NCBI GenBank assembly: GCA_963791885.1
Contig: CAWBUL010000005.1
Coordinates: 1,860,001 to 1,924,000, forward strand
DNA length: 64,000 nucleotides
From: CAVSUZ01 sp963791885
GTDB lineage: Bacteria; Pseudomonadota; Alphaproteobacteria; Acetobacterales; Acetobacteraceae
Direction: 5' to 3'
This document shows positions 17,912-26,583 of this stretch, in pieces; the stretch's first letter is position 1, and every line of letters begins with the position of its first letter. The translations under genes were made by a program, and so were the position numbers. The notes beneath the pieces were generated by a model that saw only the letters and a list, made by a program, of their open reading frames with translations, was not told the DNA's origin and did not search any database.

Positions 17912-18574
17912 ATGGCGGTTTGCCTGGCCCTGAACGGGGCGTCACGGCTTTCGGGTGTTTGGCTGGTCCGCGACGGCGGGGTCGTTTCGGGTGAGTCCGC
18001 GGAAGCGGAGCGCGGGCAGGCGCAATGGTTGGCATCCGCAACGGATCGGGTTCTCCGCGAGGGGGGTCTATCTATCGCGTCGCTCGATCTGATCGCCGTG
18101 ACGATTGGCCCCGGTAGCTTCACCGGAATCCGCGCGGCGCTTGCTCTGGCGCAGGGTCTGGCGCTTGGGAGCGGCCGGCCGGTGGTCGGCGTCACGGTCG
18201 GCGAGGCCTTGGCGGAGGAGGTGGAGTATGCGCCGGAACGTGTGCTGTGGGTGGCAAGCGACAGCCGGCGTGGTCGCGTGTTCCTGGAGCGGCACGGGAC
18301 AGCCGAAGCCTATGAACTGGACGCACTGCCCACGCCGGAGGGGCCAGTTGCGATAGCCGGAGAGCAGGCCATCGCGGTGACTGCGGCGCTGGCGGCACGG
18401 GATGTCAATGTCCAGCTGGCCGGAAGCCACGGCCCAAGTGCAGTCGGGATCGAGCGGGTCGCACGTAAGCGCCTTCTTGGAGAGCTGCCGCAGCGTTCCG
18501 TGCAGCCGCTCTACGTCGACCCGCCGGAGGCACGGATCCCGGCCGACGGGTACCGCCCAGCGCCGGTGGGATGA
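17912..18574 (+). CDS. tsaB: tRNA threonylcarbamoyladenosine biosynthesis protein TsaB
   Basis: A 220-residue ASKHA-fold protein. The signature ITIGPGSFTGIRAALALAQGLAL (here VTIGPGSFTGIR at about residues 62-73) is diagnostic of TsaB, the scaffold partner of TsaD in making t6A at position 37 of ANN-decoding tRNAs. ATG 17912 follows the nitroreductase stop by four bases, and its own stop overlaps the rimI start (ATGA 18571-18574). The tsaB-rimI pair is a common bacterial arrangement. Confidence 0.92.
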   Translation: MAVCLALNGASRLSGVWLVRDGGVVSGESAEAERGQAQWLASATDRVLREGGLSIASLDLIAVTIGPGSFTGIRAALALAQGLALGSGRPVVGVTVGEALAEEVEYAPERVLWVASDSRRGRVFLERHGTAEAYELDALPTPEGPVAIAGEQAIAVTAALAARDVNVQLAGSHGPSAVGIERVARKRLLGELPQRSVQPLYVDPPEARIPADGYRPAPVG

Positions 18575-18996
18575 TTGAGGCGACCCCGCAACACGCGCGA
18601 TGGATGGCTGCCGTTCACGCGCAATGTTTCCCGCTACGGGAGCGCTGGGGTGTGGGTGCCATCACGCTGCAATTGGAGATGCCCGAAAGTTTCGGCCTGC
18701 TGGACGAGGCGGGCGGTCTGGTGATGTGGCGCGTGGCTGCGGATGAAGCGGAACTGCTGACACTGGCTGTGGACCCGGCGCATCAGCGGCAGGGTATCGG
18801 TACGGCGTTGGTACGAGGGTCGATGCAACGGGCTCGGGCACGGGGCGCAGCCCAGATGTTCCTGGAAGTAGCGGTCACGAACGAAGCCGCGCGGGCGTTG
18901 TACGAGCGATGTGGTTTCGCGCGGGTCGGACGGCGGAGCAAATACTATTCCGATGGTTCCGACGCTCTCGTCCTTCGCGCCGAACTCGAACCGTAG
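18571..18996 (+). CDS. rimI: Ribosomal-protein-alanine N-acetyltransferase RimI
   Basis: A 141-residue GNAT acetyltransferase. The acetyl-CoA pyrophosphate loop is QRQGIGTALV, preceded by LLTLAVDPAHQ and followed by FLEVAVTNEAARALYERCGFARVGRRSKYY, the RimI pattern. It probably acetylates the N-terminus of S18 and possibly other proteins. It overlaps tsaB by four bases and ends just before a converging tusA-like gene. Confidence 0.88.
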   Translation: MIEATPQHARWMAAVHAQCFPLRERWGVGAITLQLEMPESFGLLDEAGGLVMWRVAADEAELLTLAVDPAHQRQGIGTALVRGSMQRARARGAAQMFLEVAVTNEAARALYERCGFARVGRRSKYYSDGSDALVLRAELEP

Positions 18997-19010
18997 CGGC
19001 AAGATTCGTC

Positions 19011-19256
19011 TTATTTCTTGCGCACCAGCAGATGCATGGAGCCGTCCGCATCGGTTTCTTGCGAAATGATTTCGTAGCCCTGCTCTCGGGCGGCACGGGG
19101 AACGTTGCGAACCGGTTCGTCACCGCGCAACAGGACCAGTAAGGTCTGACCAATCTTCAGCCGGTCGAGGGCGAGACGGGTTCGCACGAACGTCATCGGA
19201 CAGGTCTCGGCCGTGATGTCCAATACGGTATCTGGTTCGATTCTGTTCGTGGTCAT
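19011..19256 (-). CDS. TusA-like sulfur carrier protein
   Basis: An 81-residue protein of the SirA/TusA/YedF family. TAETCPMTFVRTRLALDRL holds the CPxxxxR motif whose cysteine carries a persulfide; the rest follows the beta-alpha-beta-alpha-beta fold and ends in HLLVRKK. It may relay sulfur for tRNA or cofactor thiolation. It is divergent from mucR and convergent with rimI, separated from the latter by 14 bases. Whether it is TusA itself or a paralogue cannot be told; the YeeE pair near the window start is a possible functional partner but is far away. Confidence 0.85.
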   Translation of the reverse strand: MTTNRIEPDTVLDITAETCPMTFVRTRLALDRLKIGQTLLVLLRGDEPVRNVPRAAREQGYEIISQETDADGSMHLLVRKK

Positions 19257-19287
19257 ACTGGGACGGTATTTGGGGTCCCAAGTACCA

Positions 19288-19316
19288 TTGCGAAATGGCT
19301 GAGATGAGCCTTATAT
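19288..19316 (+). promoter_or_regulatory. Probable sigma-70 promoter of mucR
   Basis: TTGCGA at 19288-19293 and TTATAT at 19311-19316 are separated by 17 bases in an AT-rich island between the divergent tusA-like and mucR genes, 36 bases before the mucR start. MucR family proteins often bind such AT-rich DNA in front of their own genes, so autoregulation is possible. Confidence 0.5.
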
Positions 19317-19352
19317 AAAAACAACACGTTCTGTTTGCTGGAAGGAAAGGCA

Positions 19353-19766
19353 ATGGCAGAGCATTCTGGCAATGCCACTGTGCTTGGGTTGACTGCCCAG
19401 ATAGTCTCCGCTCACGTTTCGAATAATTCAGTATCGCCTGATGCGCTGCCGTCACTAATCCAGGAAGTGTACCGGACCCTGGCGGGTGTGGGTCGAGAAG
19501 CTGGGGAAACGGAACGGCCGCAACCGGCGGTGCCGGTGAAGAAGTCGGTATTCGCAGACTATATCGTCTGCCTCGAAGACGGCAAGAAGCTCAAGATGCT
19601 AAAGCGCCACCTGAAAACGGCGTACAATATGACGCCTGAGCAATATCGTGACCGCTGGGGGCTTCCGCCGGACTATCCGATGGTGGCTCCGAACTATGCG
19701 AAGCACCGGTCGTCCCTGGCGAAAAAGATCGGACTGGGGACGAAACCGCGGGCCGCGCGGCGGTAG
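19353..19766 (+). CDS. mucR: MucR/Ros family transcriptional regulator
   Basis: A 137-residue DNA-binding protein. GGAAGGAAAGG precedes ATG 19353. The C-terminal domain has the Ros-type prokaryotic zinc-finger region: DYIVCLEDGKKLKMLKRHLKTAY followed by MTPEQYRDRWGLPPDYPMVAPNYAKHRS. The first zinc-ligand cysteine is present (C in YIVCLEDG); the second position is D, as in many MucR proteins with altered ligands. MucR acts as an H-NS-like repressor of exopolysaccharide, motility and cell-cycle genes in alphaproteobacteria. The basic tail ends RAARR. Confidence 0.92.
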   Translation: MAEHSGNATVLGLTAQIVSAHVSNNSVSPDALPSLIQEVYRTLAGVGREAGETERPQPAVPVKKSVFADYIVCLEDGKKLKMLKRHLKTAYNMTPEQYRDRWGLPPDYPMVAPNYAKHRSSLAKKIGLGTKPRAARR

Positions 19767-19784
19767 GCTTGATCGACATTGGGC

Positions 19785-19827
19785 GCGAGATTCACGCGCT
19801 CCGACCTGCGGCCTCGCGCGATCTCGC
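19785..19827. repeat. 43-bp palindromic element, copy 1
   Basis: Begins GCGAGATTCACGCGC and ends GCGCGATCTCGC; the outer seven bases (GCGAGAT/ATCTCGC) pair perfectly and CGCG pairs inside them. Copy 2 follows with one base changed at a start-to-start distance of 57 bases, and a 44-bp variant lies at 32833. It sits between mucR and fur and could act as a transcript end or a REP-type element. Confidence 0.7.
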
Positions 19828-19841
19828 TGGCGCCGATTGGC

Positions 19842-19884
19842 GCGAGATTCATGCGCTCCGACCTGCGGCCTCGCGCGATCTCGC
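19842..19884. repeat. 43-bp palindromic element, copy 2
   Basis: Identical to copy 1 except T for C at the eleventh base. The two copies form a tandem pair in the 215-base gap between mucR and fur; about 97 bases separate it from the fur start, leaving room for a fur promoter. Confidence 0.7.
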
Positions 19885-19981
19885 TCCGGCTCGTTTGCGC
19901 CTGAGCGTGGGCGCCGGTAGTCTGTCTATGGCCGGGCTGCACGCCGCGTCCCGATTCTCCGGATGCGCTGCAAGGAACTGA

Positions 19982-20452
19982 ATGGAATCGCGCATCGAGC
20001 GCCTCTGTATCGACCATGGGCTGAAGATGACCGGTCAGCGCCGGGTCATCGCGCGGGTGCTGTCAGAATCCGATGATCATCCGGACGTCGAAGAACTCTA
20101 TCGGCGCGCATCCGCCATCGACAGCCGTATTTCGATCGCCACCGTCTATCGCACCGTGAGAATCCTCGAAGAGAAGGGCATCCTCGAGCGGCGGGATTTC
20201 GGCGGCGGACGAGCCCGTTACGAGCCGACCGAGCATGGCCTGCATTACCACCTGATCGATGTGGACAGCGGACGCGTAATCGAATTCCAGGATCCGGAGC
20301 ATGAACGACTGATGCGCTCGATCGCCCGTCGGCTGGGATTCGATCTCGTCTCGTTGCGGCTTGAGCTGTTCGGCCGCAAGCGGGAGGCCGCGCGGCCAAG
20401 CACGCCGGAGAAGGACGTATCACGCGCTCAACAGACCAGGCCTTTGAGGTGA
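19982..20452 (+). CDS. fur: Fur family transcriptional regulator
   Basis: A 156-residue metal-dependent regulator. The winged-helix domain includes MTGQRRVIARVLSES and RISIATVYRTVRILEEKGILER. The metal-binding region reads HGLHYHLIDVDSGRVIEF, the alphaproteobacterial form in which the usual cysteines are absent, followed by RLGFDLVSLRLELFG. It controls iron (or, in some alphaproteobacteria, manganese) genes. Its stop overlaps the GTG start of olsB, an unusual but clear coupling. Confidence 0.9.
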   Translation: MESRIERLCIDHGLKMTGQRRVIARVLSESDDHPDVEELYRRASAIDSRISIATVYRTVRILEEKGILERRDFGGGRARYEPTEHGLHYHLIDVDSGRVIEFQDPEHERLMRSIARRLGFDLVSLRLELFGRKREAARPSTPEKDVSRAQQTRPLR

Positions 20453-21285
20453 CAGTTGAATTTCCTTTCGGCGACTCCTCGGGGGACCGTCCGGATTTTC
20501 CGGAACTCCGGGCGGGTCCGCTCGGGGTTCGGCTAGCACGCTCTCGGGCGGAACTGGATGCGGTCCAGGCGCTGCGATACCGGGTCTTTTACCTGGAGAT
20601 GGGGGCAAAGCCTGACGCTATCACGCTGGCCACCGGCCGCGATCGGGATAGCTTCGATACGGTGGCCGATCACCTTCTTGTGGTTGACCACGCGATCGGT
20701 CCTGGATCCGAGGGCGTGGTCGGCACGTATCGGCTGATCCAGCAGGAGACTGCTGAGCTGCTGGGCCGCTTCTACTCGTCTGAAGAGTATGACATTGCAC
20801 CGTTGATCCGGTTCCCGGGCCACCTGCTCGAACTGGGCCGGTCCTGCGTGGACGCGCCCTACCGCAACCGGTCGGTCATGCAGCTGCTTTGGCGGGGTAT
20901 CGCCGCGTACGTGTTCACCCATCAGATCGATCTGATGTTCGGCTGTGCCAGCCTTTCGGGCACGGAACCGGATCTGCTGGCGAATGAGTTGACCTATTTG
21001 TATCACAACCACCTGGCGCCACCGGCCTTGCGGCCTCGGGCGTTGCCGGACAGGTATGTGAGCATGGGCCGCATTCCGCTGGATGCGGTTGATCCGCGCC
21101 GGGCGCTGAACCAACTTCCGCCGTTAATCAAGGGCTATCTGCGCTTGGGCGGCTTCGTGGGCGATGGCGCTGTCATCGACTCACAATTCAACACCACGGA
21201 TGTGGCCATTGTCGTTAAGACCGATCTCGTCACCGACAAATACTATCGCCACTACGAACGCCAGTTACGCGACGCGCTCGACTGA
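20449..21285 (+). CDS. olsB: Ornithine lipid N-acyltransferase (OlsB-like GNAT)
   Basis: A 278-residue protein of the hemolysin-like/OlsB acyltransferase family starting at GTG 20449 in the fur stop overlap. Diagnostic blocks are VRLARSRAELDAVQALRYRVFYLEMG, a DSFDTVADHLLVVD segment, VVGTYRL, and LELGRSCVDAPYRNRSVMQLLWRGIAAYV. OlsB attaches a 3-hydroxyacyl chain from ACP to ornithine, the first step to phosphorus-free membrane lipids. No olsA-type O-acyltransferase lies next to it here. Confidence 0.85.
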   Translation: MTVEFPFGDSSGDRPDFPELRAGPLGVRLARSRAELDAVQALRYRVFYLEMGAKPDAITLATGRDRDSFDTVADHLLVVDHAIGPGSEGVVGTYRLIQQETAELLGRFYSSEEYDIAPLIRFPGHLLELGRSCVDAPYRNRSVMQLLWRGIAAYVFTHQIDLMFGCASLSGTEPDLLANELTYLYHNHLAPPALRPRALPDRYVSMGRIPLDAVDPRRALNQLPPLIKGYLRLGGFVGDGAVIDSQFNTTDVAIVVKTDLVTDKYYRHYERQLRDALD

Positions 21286-21316
21286 CTCCGGTTCGGCGAG
21301 ACGGCCGATTGCCCGT

Positions 21317-22840
21317 TTGCACGGATGGATCGGCGCGCTTCGCGGATGGCGAGCCGACCTGGTTGCTTTGGGTCTGGGCGCGCTGAGCGCTCTGGCCTTT
21401 CCGCCCGTCTTCGCATTGCCGGTGCTGCTGGCCGGGTTTCCCGGCCTGTTGGTGTTAGTGGGCAGTGCGAGAGGGCCGGCCGTCGCGGCACGCCGGGGCT
21501 GGTGGTTCGGCTTCGGGTTGAATCTGGTGGGACTCTACTGGGTCACCGAGGCGATCCTGGTGAGGGCTGCGGAGTTCTGGTGGTTCGTGCCGATCGCGGT
21601 GCCAGCGCTGGCCGCGCTGCTGAGTTTCTTTATCGCCCCGGTCTGTGCGCTGGCGTGGTGCGCAAAATCCGGATGGCATCGCGTATTCACTCTGGCCGGC
21701 GCCTGGGTGCTGTTCGACATGGCGCGGCAGTTTGCACTTGGCGGCTTCCCGTGGAACCCATTCGGCAGCGTCTGGGAGTTCCCCGGCAGGCTGGGGGATG
21801 TGTTCATCCAACCCGCCGCCTGGGTCGGCGTGCATGGCCTGACGCTTCTCACCGTCCTGTTGGCCTGCGTTCCGGTGCTTGGGTGGGCGTGGCGTGGGGC
21901 AGCCGTTGTGGTGGTGGCGGCCTGGGCCGCACTGGGTCTGTGGCGTGCGGACTGGCCGGTGGCGCCGCCGACCAAACCCTTATCCGTCGTGCTGGTTCAG
22001 GGCGACGTGGCCGAAGGCGAGAAATGGAGCCAGGACTTCGCCCTCGACATCTTCCGGCAGTACATGCGCCTGACCGAGGAGGGTGTGGAGAAGGCCGGTC
22101 CCGGGCCGAAAGTGGTGATCTGGCCGGAAACCGCCGTTCCCTGGCTGCTCGAGCCCAGTCCGCAGGTGCGGCAGGCCATCATGCAAGCCACAGGCAGGGC
22201 ACCGGCCCTGGTCGGGGCGGTGGATTTCACGGCGGAGCACCGGCCGCAGAATCAACTGGTGGCGCTGGTAGGCGACGGGACGATCGCTGCAACCTACGCC
22301 AAATGGCACCTGGTCCCGTTCGGCGAATATCAACCGGCCTGGGCGCAGATCGGTATCCAGCTCGTTTCCGGTGGTGGATTCGCCCCCGGCCCGGGGCCGG
22401 AGACCCTGCACGTGCCGGGTGTGCCGCCCTTCGCGCCGTTCATTTGTTACGAAGCCATCTTCTCTCACCAGATCGTGAACGAGGCCGATCGCCCGCAATG
22501 GATGGTCAACATCACCAACGATGCGTGGTTCGGGAATTCGACCGGCCCGCGCCAGCATTTGGCCGCCGCTCGGCTTCGGGCGGTGGAGGAAGGATTACCC
22601 CTGATGCGTGCGGCAAATACCGGGATTTCCGCGGGATTTGACGCGCATGGGCACGAGTTGGGGCGACTCGGGCTGAATGAGGCAGGTACGCTTGTACTGC
22701 CCCTTCCGAGTGACTTGCCCCAGACGATCTATGCCCGGTTGGGACTCGCCGTTCCGGCAGTACTCGCAGGGGTGATTCTCGCCTTGGGATTGGTAAATTT
22801 TCCTTGGCGGAGCACCCGCGAGACGGTTAATAATTTTTGA
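21317..22840 (+). CDS. lnt: Apolipoprotein N-acyltransferase
   Basis: A 507-residue inner-membrane enzyme that adds the third acyl chain to lipoproteins. The N-terminal part has about six helices; the nitrilase domain shows the catalytic triad: Glu in WPETAVPW, Lys in YAKWHLVPFGE and Cys in APFICYEAIF. The last helix is AVPAVLAGVILALGL. The start is uncertain: no ATG or GTG lies between the olsB stop and the first helix, and TTG 21317 gives a family-length protein; the frame is also open back into olsB. It complements lspA near the window end. Confidence 0.9.
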   Translation: MHGWIGALRGWRADLVALGLGALSALAFPPVFALPVLLAGFPGLLVLVGSARGPAVAARRGWWFGFGLNLVGLYWVTEAILVRAAEFWWFVPIAVPALAALLSFFIAPVCALAWCAKSGWHRVFTLAGAWVLFDMARQFALGGFPWNPFGSVWEFPGRLGDVFIQPAAWVGVHGLTLLTVLLACVPVLGWAWRGAAVVVVAAWAALGLWRADWPVAPPTKPLSVVLVQGDVAEGEKWSQDFALDIFRQYMRLTEEGVEKAGPGPKVVIWPETAVPWLLEPSPQVRQAIMQATGRAPALVGAVDFTAEHRPQNQLVALVGDGTIAATYAKWHLVPFGEYQPAWAQIGIQLVSGGGFAPGPGPETLHVPGVPPFAPFICYEAIFSHQIVNEADRPQWMVNITNDAWFGNSTGPRQHLAAARLRAVEEGLPLMRAANTGISAGFDAHGHELGRLGLNEAGTLVLPLPSDLPQTIYARLGLAVPAVLAGVILALGLVNFPWRSTRETVNNF

Positions 22841-22919
22841 GTAGTGATTTACGATTTCGTTTGGGCAATAGCGGTTGTATAAGCCGCCTGAACTGCACCT
22901 TTGGATGTTGGGGGATGCG

Positions 22920-23381
22920 ATGCTGGACCATGCCAGGGACCTCGTGCGGACCGAGGGTCCGGCCGTCGAGAAAGACGGGCGACCAAGCCCGATCGACGTG
23001 CATGTCGGCACGCGAATCCGGTTGCGACGCACCCTTCTAGGGATGTCGCAGGAGAAGCTGGGTGAGGCGCTGGGCCTGACGTTCCAGCAGGTCCAGAAGT
23101 ACGAGCGGGGGGTAAATCGGGTGGGCGCGTCCCGACTGTTCGATTTGTCTCGGGTTCTGGACGTGCCGATCAGCTTCTTCTTCGACGACCTGCCGGACAA
23201 CCTGTCCGGTCTCGCCGGCAAGCGGGCCACGGGCATGGGCGGTTCGCAGGAAGGGTTCGAGGAAGAGAACATGAACCGGCGGGAGACGCTGGAACTGGTG
23301 CGAGCGTACTATCGGATCAGTGACCCCTCGATTCGCAAAAAGGTTTTCGAACTCATCAAGTCGATGGCGCCGAACGAGTAA
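22920..23381 (+). CDS. XRE-family helix-turn-helix regulator
   Basis: A 153-residue DNA-binding protein. GGGGG six bases before ATG 22920 supports this start over the in-frame ATG 22905. The HTH covers about residues 28-85: GTRIRLRRTLLGMSQEKLGEALGLTFQQVQKYERGVNRVGASRLFDLSRVL in short blocks, the XRE_family pattern common to alphaproteobacterial repressors encoded beside lnt and metK. The C-terminal region is helical and charged. Its targets are unknown. Confidence 0.87.
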   Translation: MLDHARDLVRTEGPAVEKDGRPSPIDVHVGTRIRLRRTLLGMSQEKLGEALGLTFQQVQKYERGVNRVGASRLFDLSRVLDVPISFFFDDLPDNLSGLAGKRATGMGGSQEGFEEENMNRRETLELVRAYYRISDPSIRKKVFELIKSMAPNE

Positions 23382-23383
23382 GT

Positions 23384-24514
23384 TCACGCGGGGCGGCTGC
23401 GCAGGGCCACCGACACGGCTGCCTGACCCAGTAGGGCGGAGCCAAGCATAACCGCGCCGACGGTTATCACGGATCCCGGGGCGATGGTCTCCACTAGCAC
23501 AGTGCAGATCGCGCCGTAGATCATCTGCACGAAACCATAGAGGCCCGACGCGGCGCCGATCGTCTGCGGATTGACCGATACGGCGCTGGTGAGCGCAAAT
23601 GGGCTGGCGATGCCGGCCCCGACCATGAACAGACCCACCGACCCGACCACGCTGACGAGGTTGAACGTGCCGGTAAACCACGCTGCGAGGAACCACGCAG
23701 CGGCGGCGATGGCGATCAGGTTGGCGAGCCTGAGCACGAGATCCATGCGCACGCGTCCGGCGAGCCGATTCGCCGTGAAGCCTCCGGCTGCCAAGCCGAG
23801 CATCAGCAGCAGGTAATAGAGGCCGATACGCTCGGTGGGCTGGTGAAGCTGGTCCTCGAAGATGAAGGGCGAGGCCGACATGAAGGCGTAAAACGACGTC
23901 GTGGTGCAGGCGCCGCCAATGGCGAAGCCGCAGAACGCGCGCGAGCGGACCAGGCGCGCCATGCCGCTGAGCATCGAGCCGCGGCTGGAGGATGTGGTCT
24001 CCGGCAGACCGAACCAGGTGAGCAGGGCGGTGACGAAGCCGATGGCGGGCAGAACGCCGAAGGCGGCGCGCCAACCGATCCAGGCGGTCGCATAGCCGCC
24101 GATGACCGGGGCGATGGCCGGCGCCATCGACATCACCAGGGTCAGCAGCGCGAGGCGGGCTGCGGCTCGGTCGGCGGTCGCGGTGTCGCGGACGATGGCG
24201 CGGCCCAGCACGAGGCCGCTGCAGCCGCCGATCGACTGCAATACGCGCGCGACGATCAGCGAGGTGGCGGAAGGGGCCAGGCTGGTGGCGACTCCGGCCA
24301 GGGTAAAGAGCGACAGTCCGCCGAGCAGGACGGGGCGGCGGCCGAGCCGGTCGGAGAGGGGCCCGTAGAGCAGCTGCCCGATGGCGAGGCCCAGAAGATA
24401 GAGCGTGATGGTGAGTTGGATCGTCGCCGGCGAGACCTGCAGCTCGGTTGCCGCTGCGGGCAGGGCCGGGATGATCAGGTGCATGCCCAGCGTGCCGCTC
24501 GCGGTCACTGCCAC
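23384..24514 (-). CDS. MFS drug-resistance transporter (Bcr/CflA family)
   Basis: A 376-residue carrier. LHLIIPALPAAATEL-type opening (here MHLIIPALPAAATELQVS), QLLYGPLSDRLGRRPVLLGGL (motif A) and LQSIGGCSGLVLGRAIVRD match Bcr/CflA exporters. From GTG 24514 the first helix is short by about a dozen residues. The frame is open upstream without ATG, GTG or TTG but has CTG at 24550, which overlaps the osmC stop as CTGA and would restore a full first helix (PFPLLVAVTASGTLG). The true start may therefore be that CTG. It is downstream of, and coupled to, the OsmC gene. Confidence 0.85.
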   Translation of the reverse strand: MAVTASGTLGMHLIIPALPAAATELQVSPATIQLTITLYLLGLAIGQLLYGPLSDRLGRRPVLLGGLSLFTLAGVATSLAPSATSLIVARVLQSIGGCSGLVLGRAIVRDTATADRAAARLALLTLVMSMAPAIAPVIGGYATAWIGWRAAFGVLPAIGFVTALLTWFGLPETTSSSRGSMLSGMARLVRSRAFCGFAIGGACTTTSFYAFMSASPFIFEDQLHQPTERIGLYYLLLMLGLAAGGFTANRLAGRVRMDLVLRLANLIAIAAAAWFLAAWFTGTFNLVSVVGSVGLFMVGAGIASPFALTSAVSVNPQTIGAASGLYGFVQMIYGAICTVLVETIAPGSVITVGAVMLGSALLGQAAVSVALRSRPA

Positions 24515-24546
24515 CAGCAGCGGGAAGGGCGCGACGTTGTTGGGTG

Positions 24547-25059
24547 TCAGGAGGTCGGTTCCGTGGCGAAGGTGATCGGCGGGGGGTTCTTCAGGGTCTG
24601 CAGGATCACGCAGTAGCGCTCGGTCGTGTCGATCAGGCGCTTGATCTTGTCGGGTTCGGCGTCGGCGTCGATTTCAAAGCGGATGTTGATGTCGGTCAGG
24701 CCGATGGGCGCGGATTTGTCGATGCCCAATGTGCCGCGGGCGTCCCAGTGGCCCTCGGCGATGACCTTGGCGCTGCGGAGCGGGACGCTCATGGCGGTGG
24801 CGACCGCTTTCAGCGTGACGCCGGCGCAGGCAGCGAGGGCCTCCAGCAGCATATCGGCGGAGCAGGCGAGGTCGCCGGAGCCGCCGGTGGCGCGGTGCAG
24901 GCCGGCACGGGTGCCGCCCGCCCAGGACGACACGTCGCAAGCGATATCGGTGTCTTCCAGCACGGCCTCGGCGCGGGCAGGGACTCGGGCGGAGGCCGGA
25001 TCGTCCCGGTAGCGCTGCTTGATCGGTGCCTGGGCGGCGCGGAGCTGTTCAGCGTTCAT
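24547..25059 (-). CDS. OsmC/Ohr family peroxiredoxin-like protein
   Basis: A 170-residue protein of the OsmC superfamily. The two redox cysteines are visible in LLEALAACAGVTLKAV and TTERYCVILQTL. Such proteins reduce organic hydroperoxides through a thiol mechanism in the cytoplasm. ATG 25059 would overlap the restored stop of the upstream flavin monooxygenase (ATGA at 25056-25059), indicating an operon monooxygenase-osmC-MFS. Confidence 0.88.
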   Translation of the reverse strand: MNAEQLRAAQAPIKQRYRDDPASARVPARAEAVLEDTDIACDVSSWAGGTRAGLHRATGGSGDLACSADMLLEALAACAGVTLKAVATAMSVPLRSAKVIAEGHWDARGTLGIDKSAPIGLTDINIRFEIDADAEPDKIKRLIDTTERYCVILQTLKNPPPITFATEPTS

Positions 25060-26428
25060 GGGGTGGTCCTTCGGTAGCGGGCGGCGGGATGGGTCGTGGG
25101 CAAGCGGCTTCGGCCTTCGCCGTACAGTTTCTCGCGAAAGGTACCGGGTGCGTAATCACGTTTGTAGCGTCCGCGGCTTTGCAATTCTGGCACCACGAGG
25201 TCGGCCATGGCGGTGAAGGTTCCGGGGGTGACAGCGTAGGCGAGGTTGAAGCCGCCACGCCGGTCTCATCCACCCAGGTGATGAGCTCTTCGGCGACTTC
25301 GGAGGCGGAGCCGACCACCAGCGGGCTGCGCCCGCCGATGGCGGTGTGAGCCGCAATCTCGCGCACGGTCCAGGTGCGGTTGGGATCGGCGGTGGTGAAG
25401 GCCTCCAGCGCCGTGGTCTGGGCGTCCTTTTGTTCGAAGCGGACGATCTCGTCGGGATCAAGTTTGGAGAAGTCCACGCCGGTCCAGCCGGACATCAGGA
25501 CGAGGCCGCCTTCCTCGCTGGCGTAGCGGCGATAATCGGCGAGCTTGTCATGAGCGCGCTGGGTCGTGGTGTCGGTGATCACGGTCATCATGAGGAAAAT
25601 GACGAGTTCGGCCGGGTCGCGGCCGGCCTCGGCGGTGCGGCGGCGCAGGTCGGCGACGATCGGGGCGATGACCTGTTTCGAGGGGCCGTTGATGAAGACG
25701 CACTCGGCGTGGCGTGCGGCGAAGGCCCGGCCCCGGCCGGATGCGCCGGCCTGGAACAGGACGGGCGTGCGCTGGGGCGACGGTTCGCAGAGATGGATGG
25801 CGGAGAGGCGGAAGTACGGCCCGTCATGCTCGATGCGGTGGATGCGGGCGGGATCGGCGAAGCGGCCTGAGGCGCGGTCGCGGAGCACGGCACCGTCTTC
25901 CCAACTGCCTTCCCAGAGCTTGTAACAGACCTCCATGTAGTCATCGGCAATGTCGTAGCGGGTGTCGTGGCCGGTCTGCTGAGGCATGCCCATACCCTTG
26001 GCCGCGCTGTTGAGGTAGCCGGTGACGATGTTCCAGCCGATGCGGCCCTGGGTGAGGTGGTCGAGCGTGCTCATGCGGCGGGCGAACGGGTACGGGTGTT
26101 CGTAGGAGAGGGTGCAGGTGACGCCGAAGCCGAGGTTCCGGGTGACCATGGCTACGGCCGGGATGGTCATGAGCGGGTCGTTCACCGGGACCTGGATCCC
26201 GCCTGCCAGCGCTGCGTCGGGTGAGGCGCGATAGACGTCGTAGATGCCGAGCACGTCGGCGAGGAAGAGGGCGTCGAACTTCCCGCGCTCCAGGATGCGC
26301 GCGAGATCGGTCCAGTAATCGAGGGTGTTGTAGGTGTCGGCCCGGTCGCCCGGGTACGTCCACAGTCCGGGGGACTGATGGACGATGCAGTTCATGTCAA
26401 AGGCGTTCAGGCGGATCTGCTGGCCCAT
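25056..26428 (-). CDS. LLM-class flavin monooxygenase (NtaA/SnaA/DszA), frameshifted
   Basis: Starts at ATG 26428 (MGQQIRLNAFDMN). The body shows the NtaA/SnaA/DszA family: YPGDRADTYNTLDYWTDLARILERGKFDALFLAD, NPLMTIPAVAMVT-like (NDPLMTIPAVAMVT), RIGWNIVTGYL and GRAFAARHAECVF in separate blocks. Such enzymes use FMNH2 from a partner reductase to oxidise sulfonates, sulfones or chelators. Near 25255 the frame breaks: as read it ends at 25049 with an unrelated tail, but one extra G (GTGGGCGGC for GTGGCGGC) gives GFNLAYAVTPGTF and ends at 25056, restoring an ATGA overlap with osmC. A base-call error or a recent mutation are both possible. Confidence 0.83.
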
Positions 26429-26583
26429 ACGTTGGGGCTTTGCGGTGCCGCGGGGGCGGCGGTCAAGATTCGCTGGCGCGGGGTGTGACGGCTGATGTTG
26501 GCCTGGACTCCTGGGACCAGCGTCCGACCGGCCACCGTGGCCAGTTTCAGTGTCCCCATCGCGCCGGCCACGCCCAGACCCTG

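Noticed and set aside
19785..19884. Fur box or attachment site between mucR and fur
   Set aside because: The repeats are GC-rich and recur at 32830 between unrelated genes, so they do not look like a Fur operator (AT-rich GATAAT type) or an att site.
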